A stretch of 64,000 nucleotides of DNA from Cristatella mucedo (Eukaryota; Bryozoa; Phylactolaemata; Cristatellidae). Below, one piece after another: positions 31,266 to 44,539 of the stretch (the first letter of the stretch is position 1; the number at the start of each line of letters is the position of its first letter). The notes below the pieces were generated by a model. That model made no database searches and was not told the origin of the DNA. It worked only from the letters and a program-made list of their open reading frames with translations. The DNA lies in contig WPIO01000200.1 in assembly GCA_009760855.2 (NCBI GenBank), forward strand, positions 62,001-126,000. The letters are read 5' to 3'. The translations under genes were made by a program, and so were the position numbers.

Positions 31266-32040
31266 TCAGTAATAGTAATAATAGTAATAATGATGATAAT
31301 ACATTTGTATAGCGCCTTCAGAGAACTTGATCTCTTTCTAGGCACTTTGCATTTGCTCCGAAGGAAGCAGGATCGAATGGTTGGTGAGCCGTAAGGGCTC
31401 ACTAGGTAAGGCGGTTGCTTTTCACGACCTCAGCCCCGAGGTCGTGGGTTCGAATCTTGTGGTGGGCGATCCTTTATCGCTACTGCAAGCGGTGGTGATA
31501 GCCGTAAAGGCTCTTCTGTCTCTATACAAAAAGAGGCTGTTAAATCAGCTAGTATTTACTTATTTAATGGTTGCATGCTCATTGTCAGCAAGCATAACAT
31601 GGTTAGGGGTGATACGCATAGCGTTAGCATGCAAGTATGGTTAGTGGCGGCATGAACAGTGTCAGCATCCACAAAGGATGAATCACGTGGACTCACTAAA
31701 TGCTCTGATAAATAGATGCGTTTTAGCTTCTATTTAAATATCATCAAGTCAGGTGATGTCGTGACGCCAGTCGGAAGTGAGTTCCAGGCTTGGTAGTACA
31801 CGAACTAATGGTCTCCAAAATATTTGCGGTTTGTACAAGGTGTAGCTCCAAAATATTTGAGGTTTCTACGAGGTATAGGTAGACGATTCGATTGCGAAAA
31901 GAGGGCGGTGCGATGCTTAGCCTGGTGGGTGAGTAGGTCTGATTGGTAGGCTAGAGCCAAAGAAGGGAGGAAGCTAAAATTGAGTGAAAGTATTTGCATT
32001 TAGCCCGGCAAAAAGTGTTCGGCTTGACAAAAATTTTTGT
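31266..32040 (-). mobile_element. LINE-A copy interrupted by SINE-B
   Basis: The reverse-oriented tail and 3' UTR of LINE-A (31,266-31,383) resume after a SINE-B at about 31,568. They run through 'catcaagtcaggtgatgtcg' and the coding end (a minus open frame near 31,999-31,805 with a Leu-Ala-Tyr-Gln-Ser-Asp-Leu-Leu-Thr-His-Gln block) to about 32,000. Confidence 0.8.
31381..31568 (+). mobile_element. SINE-B copy with target-site duplication
   Basis: Full-length plus-oriented SINE-B. The tRNA-like head has 'gggttcgaatcttgtgg' as B box. The body is 'caagcggtggtgatagccgt' and the tail 'ttaaatcagctagtattt'. The flanks both read 'aatggttg' (31,376-31,383 and about 31,566-31,573), an 8-bp target-site duplication within LINE-A. 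Confidence 0.85.
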
Positions 32041-33080
32041 ATTTAGAGAGAGGTTATGCATACAGACAGTGTACACACAGAGTTCCGACGTTACTTGAAA
32101 ACAGGCAATTCAGATACATGATAAATAATGCCAACTGTTGGCACCGGTGACTTTATGAAACTCTACAAAGTAGGACCATCGGCATCACAAGGACGATGGC
32201 TTAAAGCAGCAACTTGTTCAAGCTGCTAATGCTCGAGCCATTGCTATGTTATGCCGAATAACCGTATATTTATTCAGCAAGAATAACGCAAGATCCGGAA
32301 ATATCGACAGGCAAAATGTCCTGTCAAGTCTACAGAGTGCATACAAGCAACGATAAGCACCCTGACTAGTGCTGAGCATACTTGTGTCCTTATTGCATAA
32401 TGCCGACATTTTAAAAATAAACTGCTTGTGAAGCGTAAGCGTTGACTGACTGCTGATGCTGGTGACACACCACAATGTCAATGTTAGTGCCCTAAAGGCC
32501 CCAGTGCAAGCAACCACAACGTATCCCAAATAACCGATAAAGGATTCTCATGAAACTTATTACATTTTTCAGTCGTGTGCTTTCAAATGCTGTCAAAATG
32601 TAAGCAACAGTGATCAAGTAGCAAAAGTGTAAAAAGTAGAAGGTAAACTGTCCCAGTCATAGGAAGTGATCAAGCCAGTGGTAAAAAGGAGGCCAGTATA
32701 AGCTCGGCCACCCGTGCTGATAAAAGAACGAAGTTGCATGACCTTAATCGCAGGAGAGAACACATACCCATAGACACTGCAGATGACATGCTTGTTGACG
32801 ATGCCGATTTGCCTGTGAGAAAGTTACTGTCAGTAGCATTCATACCCGGGATGTATAAGCATGACACCTTGCATGTCATTAATCCTTCTTTATTGATTCT
32901 CTTTCAAAAAGTTGTAGAAAGGCTGGATAGATTTAGTTCTCTAGTGATTTTTCAACATCGCTCTGGTATTAAACAAGTCTTTGGCTGATTTACATTAAAA
33001 CATTCATGTTTATACAATCTAGTTTGATTGCATCATTTTCAGTTTTTGGTGCCCTTCTTGACCATTGAGGCTCTACGAAT
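32041..33080. other. No recognised gene or repeat
   Basis: About 1 kb of AT-rich sequence with short, unfamiliar open frames. Confidence 0.4.
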
Positions 33081-33084
33081 TAAG

Positions 33085-33260
33085 TAAAAGTAAAGTCGGC
33101 TCATTCTACAGCCTTACTTGTATATTGGTAGAAGATGCACGGTGGCTCGACTCCAGCTGCAGGCAAGGCTGCATATTGCCCCTTCCCCCTTTATTGCATG
33201 CACGATGACCGGACCCACTCCGTGGGTCGTCATTTATGTGTGAGCGCTTTACCCCTGGGA
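33085..33260 (-). mobile_element. SINE-B copy, diverged
   Basis: 'cagccttacttgtatattgg' and 'agaagatgcacggtggct' match the reversed SINE-B tail. The tRNA head is weak. Confidence 0.5.
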
Positions 33261-33399
33261 CAAGAGCGGGAGTGTATAGAAGACCGCTGGTTCGCTGATC
33301 GGTGCCACTCATGGCCGGCGCCGGAGGCTGCAGAAGGGCCTTGCTACACCGCTGGACGGCCTGCCGAAGGCAGGCAGGCAGCGTTCGTGTGATTAAAAT

Positions 33400-34700
33400 G
33401 AATAACCCTGGAGATGATCAGCTCAGCAGCCTATGCTGTGATTATGTTGCTCTCTTATTTGACACCAGCCCGGCACGGGTCTTGGTAATGTCTTGTATTG
33501 GGCAGCACTTCTTAAGGCGGCCACCTTTATTGCTAAACTCCAGCGCTCTGGCAATCGACCAGTTCTGCTTTATTTTGTGCGAAGCAGTGCTCTGGTGTGC
33601 GATTCCATTCGACTCGAAGTTTCAGCCTCATCAAAAGTTGGATCTCCGCCTCTCCAGTCGGCCAGAGCGTGAGCTCCGCTAGTTCTGCTGGCTTGCTTAT
33701 CGGTGAACAGGCTGCATTAGCATCCATCAGAACTTGTGAAAGTGTATGCGAATCTATCTATCTGTCAAGAGTTCAAAGGCGGAGGCAGAAAATCCGTGCG
33801 TCATAACCCCATCTATGCGATACACCTGAATGGATTAGCTTCCACGCGTTTTATTTATCACACAAGTGCCGTGCTCTCGGCAGAAGTGCATTTGCCCAAC
33901 TTAAGGTATCGCAATGAGTAAACGATTTGCCTCCAGAAACAGTAAGTGGCGGCACTAATAGGCTAGGCCTGTGTGCCAATTATTTTCGTCGGACGCGAAG
34001 TACTACTATTTGTACTATTTGTTCTTGCGTGTTGCGTGTCCAAAGTTTTTAATCTTCGCGCACGTCTTCTTTGTGGCAAGTCTAGGGGTCTTGTTGTGGT
34101 GTCAGTGGAGCGAGCTGTTTCCACCGAGCAGTTTCATCTAGCCCGCTCGCTCCGAAATCAATGCTGCTCACAATGAGCAGGGTGACTGGGATTTATGCCT
34201 TGCCGCACAGCGAGCTGCATTGTTTTCCGGTCGATCTCGTCGCTGGCAGGCCTGGCGGCAGTGAGAGCGGCACAATGAGGCGATCGATTGGCGGAGAGCG
34301 GCCAGATATCCGGATCCGGACGTGGCTGTGCGCTGCCCCGCGAGGGATGCGAGATATGCTGGCAGCACGGCAGCAGCGTGGGAGGGAAGTGGAGCCGGCA
34401 GCAGCCGTCAACCAGTCGAGTCCGATCACCCGTCACGCTTGCAGCCGCTGGTCGCAACTGCTTATCAGCAAGGCGGTTCAAGTTCGTTTCGTTCCTAGTC
34501 CCAGAAACTTCTCGACCTTGCCTGCCAACTGTACGGTCGTAGCGGCTGCCTGGCTGAGCACACAGCTCAGACATGTGCGCTCTTGGACGGAGCATTCAAT
34601 AGCACAATCGTTTTCGTGTGGGTCGGTCACGTGTACAGCCTACGTGCACACCGCCTGTACGCAGGCTGCGCTTAGGCTTTGGGTATGAACCTCCCTGTGC
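33400..34700. other. GC-richer stretch with unrecognised open frames
   Basis: Between 34,150 and 34,680 open frames run on both strands (175 codons on +, 145 on -) in GC-rich sequence. None shows a domain I recognise, and the length is compatible with chance at this composition. It could be an unidentified exon or a promoter island. Confidence 0.3.
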
Positions 34701-34709
34701 ACATACTAA

Positions 34710-34785
34710 GTAATAATAATAATAATATATTTATATAGAGCCCTCAAAGAAATTATTGTCTTCCTAGATATGTATTCATATACTG
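34710..34785 (-). mobile_element. LINE-A 3' tail fragment
   Basis: An AAT repeat plus 'tatagagccctcaaagaaat' is a reverse-oriented hairpin tail. Confidence 0.6.
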
Positions 34786-34857
34786 TGCATTTACTAAGCA
34801 GGTATTAATGCTGGATTTTGTATGGCAAACTCAAACCCTGTGCGACTTTCAATTCGC

Positions 34858-34965
34858 CTACATTAGCCAAAGGACGTTACTCTCGCACAGCAAAGAGAAA
34901 GGGAGAAGCATAGCTGAGTTGGGAGAATAGTCGAGGACTTGAGAAGTAGAAAAGTAGCTGCTCAG
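34858..34965 (-). mobile_element. LINE-B C-terminal fragment
   Basis: The minus frame ends with a segment parallel to the LINE-B C-terminus: Tyr-Ser-Pro-Asn-Ser-Ala-Met-Leu, then Phe-Ser-Leu-Leu-Cys-Glu. It is a short diverged piece. Confidence 0.65.
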
Positions 34966-34969
34966 CACA

Positions 34970-35645
34970 TCTGGAACAGATGCCCTTGAATCAGCTGCAG
35001 CGGAGCCTTCCGAGATAGAGAACTCTAGCCAAACAACGGCTTCGTCGGTACGGCTTCGTGCAGTTGAAGGCCGAGATACGCGAGAAAACTCGAGTGATTG
35101 CACGCGAACGCGTACGTGCGCACGCCCAGCTTGAATCTAAGGAAATATCTCGACTGAGCGCATCACTTTCTAATGTCGCACGTTCCTATCGACGTCGCAG
35201 ATGGCCGCTCGATGTTCTCGGATGTATGGGGGGGGGGGCATGCAAGATGGCCCTCAAGCTCATTGGCACGGCCAGCGATCGGGACTTGGTCGACTGGTGC
35301 TGACCTTTAAAATTCAGTTCTCAATAGTACTGCCTCAACCCCCTAGCCTGCATAGACACATTGACTTACGACATTGTAGCAGTTCTCTAGAATCTAATAT
35401 GAATTTTATATTGAACAGCCGTCGTCAGCTCGGGTTCTCATTGCCAGCATTAAGTCGCCGAGTTCCCAAGAAAACGACTCGGGACCGGAACTGAATCTGC
35501 AGGCAAGGTCGTTGCTCTTTTCATCGCCGGAAAGATATGGCGGCTTGGGACCATTACCGCCATTATGGGTAGCGTCGATAGCGAGTGATGCTCTTTGTGT
35601 CACTACCGTTTGCCTTTGCTTAGGCTAAAATTTAGGACCACCCGC
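34970..35645. other. No recognised gene
   Basis: Contains a G10 run at 35,228-35,237. No homology is seen. Confidence 0.4.
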
Positions 35646-35649
35646 ACTG

Positions 35650-35800
35650 TAGCTAGCTGGTTTGGTCCAGCGGTTAAGATGCTCGCCCCGATCAAGGTCT
35701 GGCTGAGGTCGTGGGCTCGAGCCCCGAGGCATTTGTGAAGAGCCTGAATAGAGATTAAATTCTCTTGGTGCGCTATACAAATGAATTATATTTATACTCT
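35650..35800 (+). mobile_element. SINE-A copy, full length
   Basis: A clear plus-oriented copy. The A box is within 'tggtttggtccagcggttaa' and the B box within 'cgtgggctcgagccccgagg'. The body is 'gaagagcctgaatagagatt' and the hairpin partner 'attctcttggtgcgctatac'. It ends in an ATT/TATT-rich end. Confidence 0.9.
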
Positions 35801-36089
35801 GGGAATTTCTGTTAATAATTAGTCTGGTTTAAAAGTTGACCTGCTGTTACCCATGCTGACAAATTAAATGCATTTGCAGCGTGGTTGATTTTATCCTACA
35901 CAGTTAAGACTTGTATCGCAGCATTTTCAACGGCCGCATTATTCGTCTATTGGAAAACGATGCCTATTCCAGAGGCTAGGTGCTTGCTAGAGCACTTTTT
36001 TCTTCGGCAAAAGTGCTTGCTCTAAATCGATTTAAAGATACTGTGTTTGGCTTACAGATCACTTAACATACATGCCTGCCTTAAAAAAT

Positions 36090-36212
36090 AAAAATATTAG
36101 CTACTTTGCCAACTTCATTTTGTATAGTAGCAGCCAAGCCTATACGGCTACCACCATCGATTGCAGTTGGCAATAAAAGATTGTCCACTGCAGGATTCGA
36201 ACCCCGACTTCC
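36090..36212 (-). mobile_element. SINE-B copy
   Basis: 'aaaatattagctactttgcc', 'agccaagcctatacggctac' and 'gcaggattcgaaccccgact' are the reversed SINE-B tail, body and B box. Confidence 0.8.
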
Positions 36213-36430
36213 TAGTCCCTCCTTGTGTGCTCTCGCGCCGCCCGTTCCTCAAGCATCTTGTCGTCCATCGCGCTTTTTCAAAATTTCTGGCGATCAAGCC
36301 TTCCGTTTGGTTTCGCCGAACGCAGAGAATTCGCCGCCAATTGCGGTCACTGCCTGCAATGACCTTGCATCACTCAAGTCACTGTTAAAAGTGCATCTGT
36401 ACCTTTAGGCTTTTTTTAGGCCCCAGTGAT
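36213..36430 (+). mobile_element. LINE C-terminal fragment next to SINE-B
   Basis: The open plus frame ends with Cys-Asn-Asp-Leu-Ala-Ser-Leu-Lys-Ser-Leu-Leu-Lys-Val-His-Leu-Tyr-Leu-stop, the typical end of CR1/L2-type LINE proteins. A short tail trace occurs later at 36,640-36,690 ('ggttagttctcttagggtgc'). Confidence 0.55.
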
Positions 36431-36699
36431 TACTATTTTTTATTCCTTTATGCTCTGCGTGCTAATCGGTGCATTTGTCATTGCACGTTACCAGCTTGAG
36501 AACCTACTAGCCAATGGCCCAGAGTGTCACCTTGCTGGCATCAGTGTGCTGGTCTGAGCACGATACTAGCTTGCTTTTTCAGGTGCCTTAAAGTGTTTAC
36601 CCATGAAGTCACTAAATCTATATTTATTTTCCCGTAGTGACTTTTAAAGTGTCCGGGTAGGTTAGTTCTCTTAGGGTGCTATGAAAGCGACCCACCGTC

Positions 36700-37235
36700 T
36701 TTGCTAAAATTTCGCACACCTACCACAATGAAAAGAGAGCCAGGGTCCATTGATGGTACTTAAAATGGAGAGCTCCTGCGAGAGAGCGACTTGTGGGCGC
36801 GTCACGCTTCTTGAAGTGGAGCTGGCTGCAACACAACTCACGAGATCTTGATTCGTTACTGGTGACCATCGACTGCTGCATAATAACTGCCACGCAACAG
36901 CAATACAAGTAGCCTTATGTTGCGGTTCGGAACCTAAGCTAGCATTATTCAAAGGCATTCAAAGTAAAAATAGATGAATTTTGAAAATGAGCATATGTGC
37001 GGGCAAGTGTCGATAGCTTTCGACCTTCAAGACAATCATGCCAACTTGAGCAAGTGGCGTCCAAGAAGGCGTCAGCTGCTCATTTGAAAGCAGCCTGCTC
37101 TAATTTATAACTTCGCCGCACGAAAAGCCGGTTTTCGACTCGCGTTATATAGTACAATGAAAAATAAATTTAAAAGAACTATGAAGAAGGTTGTCCTAGC
37201 CTGGACTGTCTATTGCAAGGTACGTACGGTTAAAG
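36700..37235. other. No recognised gene or repeat
   Basis: Unique-looking sequence with short open frames on the minus strand and no visible domain. Confidence 0.4.
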
Positions 37236-37237
37236 AA

Positions 37238-37408
37238 TACTAACTGATTTAACAGCCTCTTTCGTTCAGCGACAGAAGAGCCTTTATGGCTATCACCACC
37301 GCTTGCCGCGGCGAAAAGAATCCCCCACCGCAGGATTCGAACTCACGACCTCGCGGCCGAGTTAGTGAAAAGCTACCGCCTTACCTGGTGTGCCATCTCG
37401 GCTAACCA
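37238..37408 (-). mobile_element. SINE-B copy, full length
   Basis: Clean reverse-oriented copy from 'actaactgatttaacagcct' through 'gaagagcctttatggctatc' and the reversed B box 'gcaggattcgaactcacgac' to 'gtgccatctcggcta'. Confidence 0.9.
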
Positions 37409-37409
37409 A

Positions 37410-38956
<1,547 letters not shown>

Positions 38957-39529
38957 TCTGCATTAATCTTCACGAATCGCTAAGAGAAAACCGAAAGTCA
39001 AAAGACGAACATCAAATTCAAGTGATTGTATGGCCACGAAATCACTGCCAGTACAGCAGTATTTTTTGAAAACACCTGCCTCGGAGATCTCTTAGGCAGG
39101 CTGATCGAAGTTCATTTCGTAATACTAATACTACTTATGGACCGCTGGCCATTTCTGCCCTTTCCATATTTGAGCTGCGAAGCTAAGCCCAGATGCCCTT
39201 TGGTTGGTAGCTGGTAATAAATAAACCTACTGATGCGTTACGCTCGTCTTTCAACCCCACGAAAGTTTTAAAATCATGGCCAAAAATAGTTCAAGCATTT
39301 ATCCGCTGTTTTCCTTTTTCTTCCCGAGAATTTTGCTGTATTCGAAAGTCGGGGAGCTCCTAGGAGCTTAACTGGCCCCTGGTGTCTTTGTTCGCTGTCC
39401 ATCAACCGACAAAAAGGCATCTTGCATTTATTTCTCTCTGTTTTATGAGATAACCTTAGAGAAAAATGATCTCAGATAAGGACCGTTTATTATTTAACAA
39501 AACCTGTTCTGCTGTGGACTGTGTGACGC

Positions 39530-39665
39530 ATCATATCCAGCCGTCATCAGCCGCTACTTCCAAGCTAGATGCCTCCTCCCTTGCCCTCTTGATTCAGCTA
39601 TACACCATCTCTCGTTCTCTCTGCTGAGTGAAATGAAGTCCGTTGGCCGATCACCTTGGGTTGAC
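39530..39665 (+). mobile_element. LINE-B-like C-terminal fragment
   Basis: In one plus frame it reads Ser-Arg-Tyr-Phe, then a Leu-Asp-Ser-Ala block and Phe-Ser-Leu-Leu-Ser-Glu-Met-Lys-Ser-Val-Gly. This parallels the LINE-B C-terminus at 28,660-28,760. Confidence 0.6.
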
Positions 39666-40119
39666 ACTGAGAACATCACAAAGCGACCAGCACAGCCGAC
39701 AGGATACATTGTTTGCTCAGTGAAAACGAAATCGAAGCTTCTGAAGACAGAGCAAAGCCCGACATCTCGAAGAAAGAATCCGCTGTAGCCTTAGCATTGT
39801 CGTGCGCCTAAGTTGATCCCAAGGCACACTACTATATATATCCAGCCGTATTGCAAATCCAGCATTCGAGCCATATAAAGCAACCGTACAGCGTCACCGT
39901 ATCTGTCGATGTCCTCAAGCAAAATTTTAGACTTGCCAACATATTTCGCTCACCCCTTTTCTTGGGAATGACTAAAGAGCACGGTATGCCGTGCTGCTGC
40001 CGCCGAGTGACATTAAAATGGGGCAACGCTACCACTCGGCGAAGTTATAGCCATATTGCTACAAACGTGGCATGCGGCAGGCGCTTTCAGACATAAATAG
40101 GCCTCAAACACAGCATATA

Positions 40120-40275
40120 TTCATCTAATTCATTGGTATAGCACCCTAAGAAAACACGATCCCTATTCAGGCGCTTCACATGTGCCACGGTGCTCGAACC
40201 CACGACCTCGGCAGCAAGTACATTAACCTTGACGTTGGTTGAAACGAGGACCTTAACCACTGGGCTATACAAGCT
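40120..40275 (-). mobile_element. SINE-A copy
   Basis: 'tatagcaccctaagaaaaca', 'caggcgcttcacatgtgcca' and 'gtgctcgaacccacgacctc', ending near 'ccactgggctatacaagc'. Reverse-oriented and full length. Confidence 0.85.
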
Positions 40276-40447
40276 CGGCTTGCAACGGCGATCGTAATAG
40301 TGCTAGTCTCTGCTGACACGCGACAAATACTGGTTAATCGACGAATATCGGTGGTGCGACAAACACTGGTGATGTCTAACCTTGTTTCACGGCTAAAAAT
40401 TCTTAGGTGAAACCCTAATACACTCACGAGGAAGAGCATCCATACCT

Positions 40448-40735
40448 TAACATTAAAAGTCCACATCCACAACGTTGAAAAGTCTGTTTGACAGTAAAGG
40501 AGGGTTACAGGCATTCAACAGCGACCTTGACGTATAAAAACGGCTCCGCATCCGAGAGCTCAAATAAGCTCAAATGCGTGGGCCAACTCCGGACACACAA
40601 CTTACTATCTGTCTCCAGGAGTCGGTTTGTATGCGGTCTCTGCCATAGATTATCGAATACTAGGTTCCTAGCCGTTACAATTCAGGAACACGAGTAATGA
40701 TTATCCACCATAATCTGGCTGATTTGGCACGCCGC
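40448..40735 (+). repeat. Unassigned dispersed repeat X, copy 1
   Basis: Shares ordered blocks with 47,086-47,340: 'tccacaa-gt-ga-aagtct', 'ggcattcaacagcg', 'aacggctc', 'gagctcaaata', and 'aatctggct-g-tt-gc' near the right end. A TATAAAA lies at 40,534-40,541. It could be a solo LTR or another non-coding element. Confidence 0.6.
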
Positions 40736-41129
40736 CTTTTCAATATTTACTTTAGAGCACTTCAACAGTAAATAACTTTGACCGATCAACTGGCTTTTTA
40801 GAGCTGCTTTACAGATGCACTTTCATGTGATAACTAATAGAAGTCCTAACTTTTTAAATTGCTAAATGCGATCCTACCTGGGATGCTAGGCTGAATAAAT
40901 TTGTGAGACAGAATGAAGGGACGAGTGACTGCAAGCTTCACGTTAAAGTCGCTCTCTGCTACTTGGTTCAGTCCAAGATTAATGCAAACCCTAGAGTCTT
41001 TCAGCTTGTGGCAAGTCAATTTGAGATATTCTTTTCATTTAATGACGATGAGCAAACGCTTATTATACAGAGCTCAATGCATTCTAACGCTTAGCGGTCA
41101 AGGCCATCAAAGTAAAGGGAGGGTTGGCA

Positions 41130-41275
41130 GACCCAACAGCCACATTCGCGTAGCGACAGAACAGCCTTGGCGACAATCACCCTGTTTGCAGCCAAAAATT
41201 GTCTGCTACAGAACTCAAACCCACGAGTGGGTCGTAAAGCGCTTTACCCTAAGGCTATGACTAAAGGATTAATTC
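41130..41275 (-). mobile_element. SINE-B copy, diverged
   Basis: 'agcgacagaacagccttggc' and 'cagaactcaaacccacgag' match the reversed SINE-B body and B box. Confidence 0.6.
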
Positions 41276-41569
41276 AAGACCCTCCAGCGTACTGGGTCTG
41301 TGCCCTGTGCCAACGTACCCCCGTAGTAAAGGAAAGGAAATGCTCTATCCGAAGTCACTAGCAAGAAATTGAAACTGATAGAATGATAGAAGCCTGATAT
41401 GATGATGATATGAATGATAGAAGCATCGAGGGCTAAAAATGTAAAGCAGCAAAGCGCGACGCACAAGCAGCCGGTGCTTGATCTCGTAGCTGACTGTGGC
41501 TGACACTTATAGAACTAGCTCGACCTAGGCTTTTGAATCGTTAAAACAGCCTCCAACTCACGTAGGTGA

Positions 41570-42130
41570 ATTGATAAGATATTTTTTCTGGCGCCCTCAG
41601 AGAGCTAAATCTCTCTGCTTGTTTTGCTGGACCTTTCCACATAGTTTAATTGAATGGATAAACAATCGTTTTTGAGCGCCTCTTTAATCTCGCCTCGGGA
41701 TTAACCTCACTGCACTGCAATGGTAACGGTTCCAGCTCAGTCGAAGACTTCAGAGATTTGATCTCAATGAGCAGTAGTCATCCAAAGAGCTCCTCAAGTA
41801 CGGAGTAGCCCAGGGATCTATGCACGACCCTCCTTCTTACCACAATTCATACTCCCTCTCTCTCTTTTTCTCTTGCCAATGTTATCACCAAAATACATTC
41901 TAGGGTTTTAATTTGTTTGAAGATGACACATTTTTGCAGGTGACACACGGCTGTAACTGAGCTTTGATTACTCCAGCCTTCCAGGATGTCAAACCCTCAG
42001 CTTCATTATTTCATGTATTGCTGACATTCGCACTTCGATGGCGACAAAATGTCTTACAAAAATTGACGTTGCAAACTGCTTACTAGTTAAAGGCGAGCGT
42101 AGTGTTACTTAGAAATTAAAACCTAGTCAT
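41570..42130 (+). mobile_element. LINE RT fragment, heavily decayed
   Basis: A reverse tail trace lies at 41,590-41,620. The plus strand then shows 'ttgttttgctggacctttcc' (LDLS-like block), and later a Gly-x-Ala-Gln-Gly-Ser-type stretch near 41,805 and an Ala-x-Asp-Thr-like segment near 41,930. It parallels the LINE-A RT but with many stops. Confidence 0.5.
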
Positions 42131-42204
42131 CAAAATGCACTCGGCCAGCGTATCTCCTACAAAATCTGGTATCCTGCTCCAAAATGACCTTTCACTTGAC
42201 GAGC

Positions 42205-43440
42205 ATTATAATAATAATAACAATAATACCTTTTTATGGCGCCCTCAGAGAACTCAATCTCTTTCTAGGGCACTTTAAATTTGCTGCAAAAGAAGCATGA
42301 TCGAATGGTTAGTGGTAGCATGCTCAATAGCATCAAGCATAATACATTTAGAGGTGACATGCAGCACAGGGTCAGCATGCAAATATGTTAGTGGCAGCAT
42401 GCTCGGCGCCATCACGAATAAGCACTCAAAGGACGAGTCACATGGACCCACTAAATGCTGTGATAAATAGATGGGTTCTCGCTTCTTTTTTAAATGTGGT
42501 CAAGTCGCGGGTTGTCAAGACGCCAGTCGGAAGCTAGTTCGAAGCTTTGGGAGCATACGAACTGAAGTCGCAGTCTCCAAAGGATTTGAGGTTCGTACGA
42601 GGTATAGGTAAACGATAATATTTCTAAAATTGGATGCTTCGCCTGGTGAGGGAGCAGTTCTGATAGGTAGGCTTGAGCCAAAGAATGACGGGACCTTAAA
42701 GTGAGCGGCAGCACCTTGATGTCGATGCGCTGCTTGATAGAGAGCCAGTGCAGGCCGGTGAGAAGTGGCGTGACGTGGAGCTCGCTTCCACAATTCTTGC
42801 GCAACGACAACTACTCTCCTGCTGCCGACTGTGGCTCATCCTTTTCGGTGGTCCTGAGCTGCTACTTTCATGCTACTCACTACCTCAACTGCTCTCCTGA
42901 CTCAGCTATGCTTCTCACTTTCTCTTTGTTGCGTGAGACAAAGTCTGTTGGCTACCGAATGCGTACCGAAAGCCGCTTAGGCTGTGCGTGCGCTATACAA
43001 AACTCTCCTGCTGTAACACCCACATGATCTTTATGACTTTGTGGAGTTACAGACGGAGATACGTTACATTACGTAGCAACGGTGATGCTCCCGATAGGAT
43101 AGCCTAGCTTCAAAGCTTTGCATCAAATACAAATGTCTGATTGCATATGCTGGTAGACCAGCAAGCAGTGAGTTATAGAAGTCGCGAAGGGATATCACAA
43201 ATGCATGAATAAATTCAGACGTAGTATCCCTTTCTAAGCAAGCCCAAATTTTAGCAATGTCATTGTGTAGCTGAAAGTAGCTGACTTGACTGTGGAGCTG
43301 ATGTGATCGTCTAGTGAAAGGTGACTGTGGAGCTGATGTGGTTTGTCTAATGAAAGGTCACTTTGGAACAGGACACTTGGATTTCGTGCAAATTCACTGG
43401 CACTCTAAATCGAAGTCTTCGTAATTTTAGCAATGTAACA
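42205..43440 (-). mobile_element. LINE-A copy interrupted by LINE-B
   Basis: ATA/ATT repeats and the hairpin tail at 42,210-42,275 are followed by the reversed 3' UTR and C-terminal coding region to 42,777. After the LINE-B insert the LINE-A sequence resumes at about 43,073 ('gtagcaacggtgatgctc') and continues to about 43,420 ('tttggaacaggacacttgga'). Confidence 0.85.
42778..43073 (+). mobile_element. LINE-B 3' end inserted in LINE-A
   Basis: Starts abruptly at 'ctcgcttccacaattcttgc', encodes the LINE-B C-terminus in a 108-codon frame, and ends with its 3' UTR and 'gttacattac'. It is flanked on both sides by contiguous LINE-A sequence (around 'gtgacgt' and 'acgtagcaac'). Confidence 0.88.
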
Positions 43441-43559
43441 GAAAGCTAGTTTAATTGGGCTTGTTGATCTAGGAAATCACATCTAAGCTCTGGTCCTTGC
43501 ACTTGTGACTTTTGGTCTAGATTTCTGTAGAAAACTACTCTTAGGTCTCTAGGTCTGCG

Positions 43560-44000
43560 AAATCGTCGCGACTGCGAAATAAGGCGACAACAGCAGCTGA
43601 TGCAGAAATCAGCTGGACTTGTCTGTCGCGAACCTCGCAGTGGCCATATTGCACAAGTGCTGCGCTGGCTTCCCATCAAGCAGCTCCTCATTGACCAAAA
43701 TTTTGTCCCTCACTAATAGGTCTCTTAATTCTCTTGATCTAGCCAATCAGAATAACTTTCGTATCGGCGTCGTACCACCCGCTCCTCTGAATCAAGAGGT
43801 TTAGCCATGCCTCTAATCAATCTCAAATCCATTGGAGACCGTGCATTAAGTTCTTATAGCCTCAAAGCTTGGAACTCACTCTTGACTGACGTAAAGACAT
43901 CCCCGACTACGATTCATTTAAAAGAAGCTAAAAACCTACCTTTTCCTCAAAGCATTTTCTCAATCCCTATGAATCGTCCAGTGCGTGCATATGTGTACTG
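43560..44000 (+). mobile_element. LINE-A-like C-terminal fragment
   Basis: Two plus frames show an Arg-Trp-Leu-Pro-Ile-Lys-Gln block near 43,660 and then Ser-Ile-Gly-Asp-Arg-Ala-Leu-Ser-Ser-Tyr, Lys-Ala-Trp-Asn-Ser-Leu near 43,860. This matches the C-terminal region of LINE-A. Stops lie between them. Confidence 0.7.
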
Positions 44001-44539
44001 ATACTGTAGGAGTTTGGGCGCCCACAATACTGCGAATGCTATCACTGAAAATTTGACAGGCTACCTTCGCAGAATATGTAGAATACCTAGAAAGACACTT
44101 TATTGAATAGCTGGACATGTTTGTAGCCACCGTTTTTATAGCCGAGAGACAAACTGAAATATCTGCTTGAGATCGGCGGTTGGCTCCGTTCGCCTCCTGC
44201 TGCTCTTTGACAAGAACGAGACCGCAGGCTATGTTACAGCTGCAAACGTCCAGCTTAAGATTGCAATACACACAGCTCCCGACAAGTCAAGGCCAGCTGT
44301 TTCAATAGACTTACTTTACGAACAGTTCACTGCCTGAGGACTCACTTCGCCGAGTCGTTGTAGTTCCGTCACGATAGCCAACGCTGCGCCATCTTGCTGC
44401 GTGACGGACTTTCTCGCTTTAATTAGTAGGAAAACAGCGATAGAAGGGCCGTTTGAAGCTTTCGCTCCCGCTTGCAGCAGGCAATACAGAATCACTTGCG
44501 CACGATCCGAACCTTAGCTTTGACGTGCGGGCACTTCCC

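Noticed and set aside
31381-31470. Possible tRNA gene
   Set aside because: The A- and B-box-like sequences belong to the head of a SINE-B with target-site duplication. The cloverleaf is not intact. The same holds for the other tRNA-like heads (20,224, 35,650, 56,226, 57,585).
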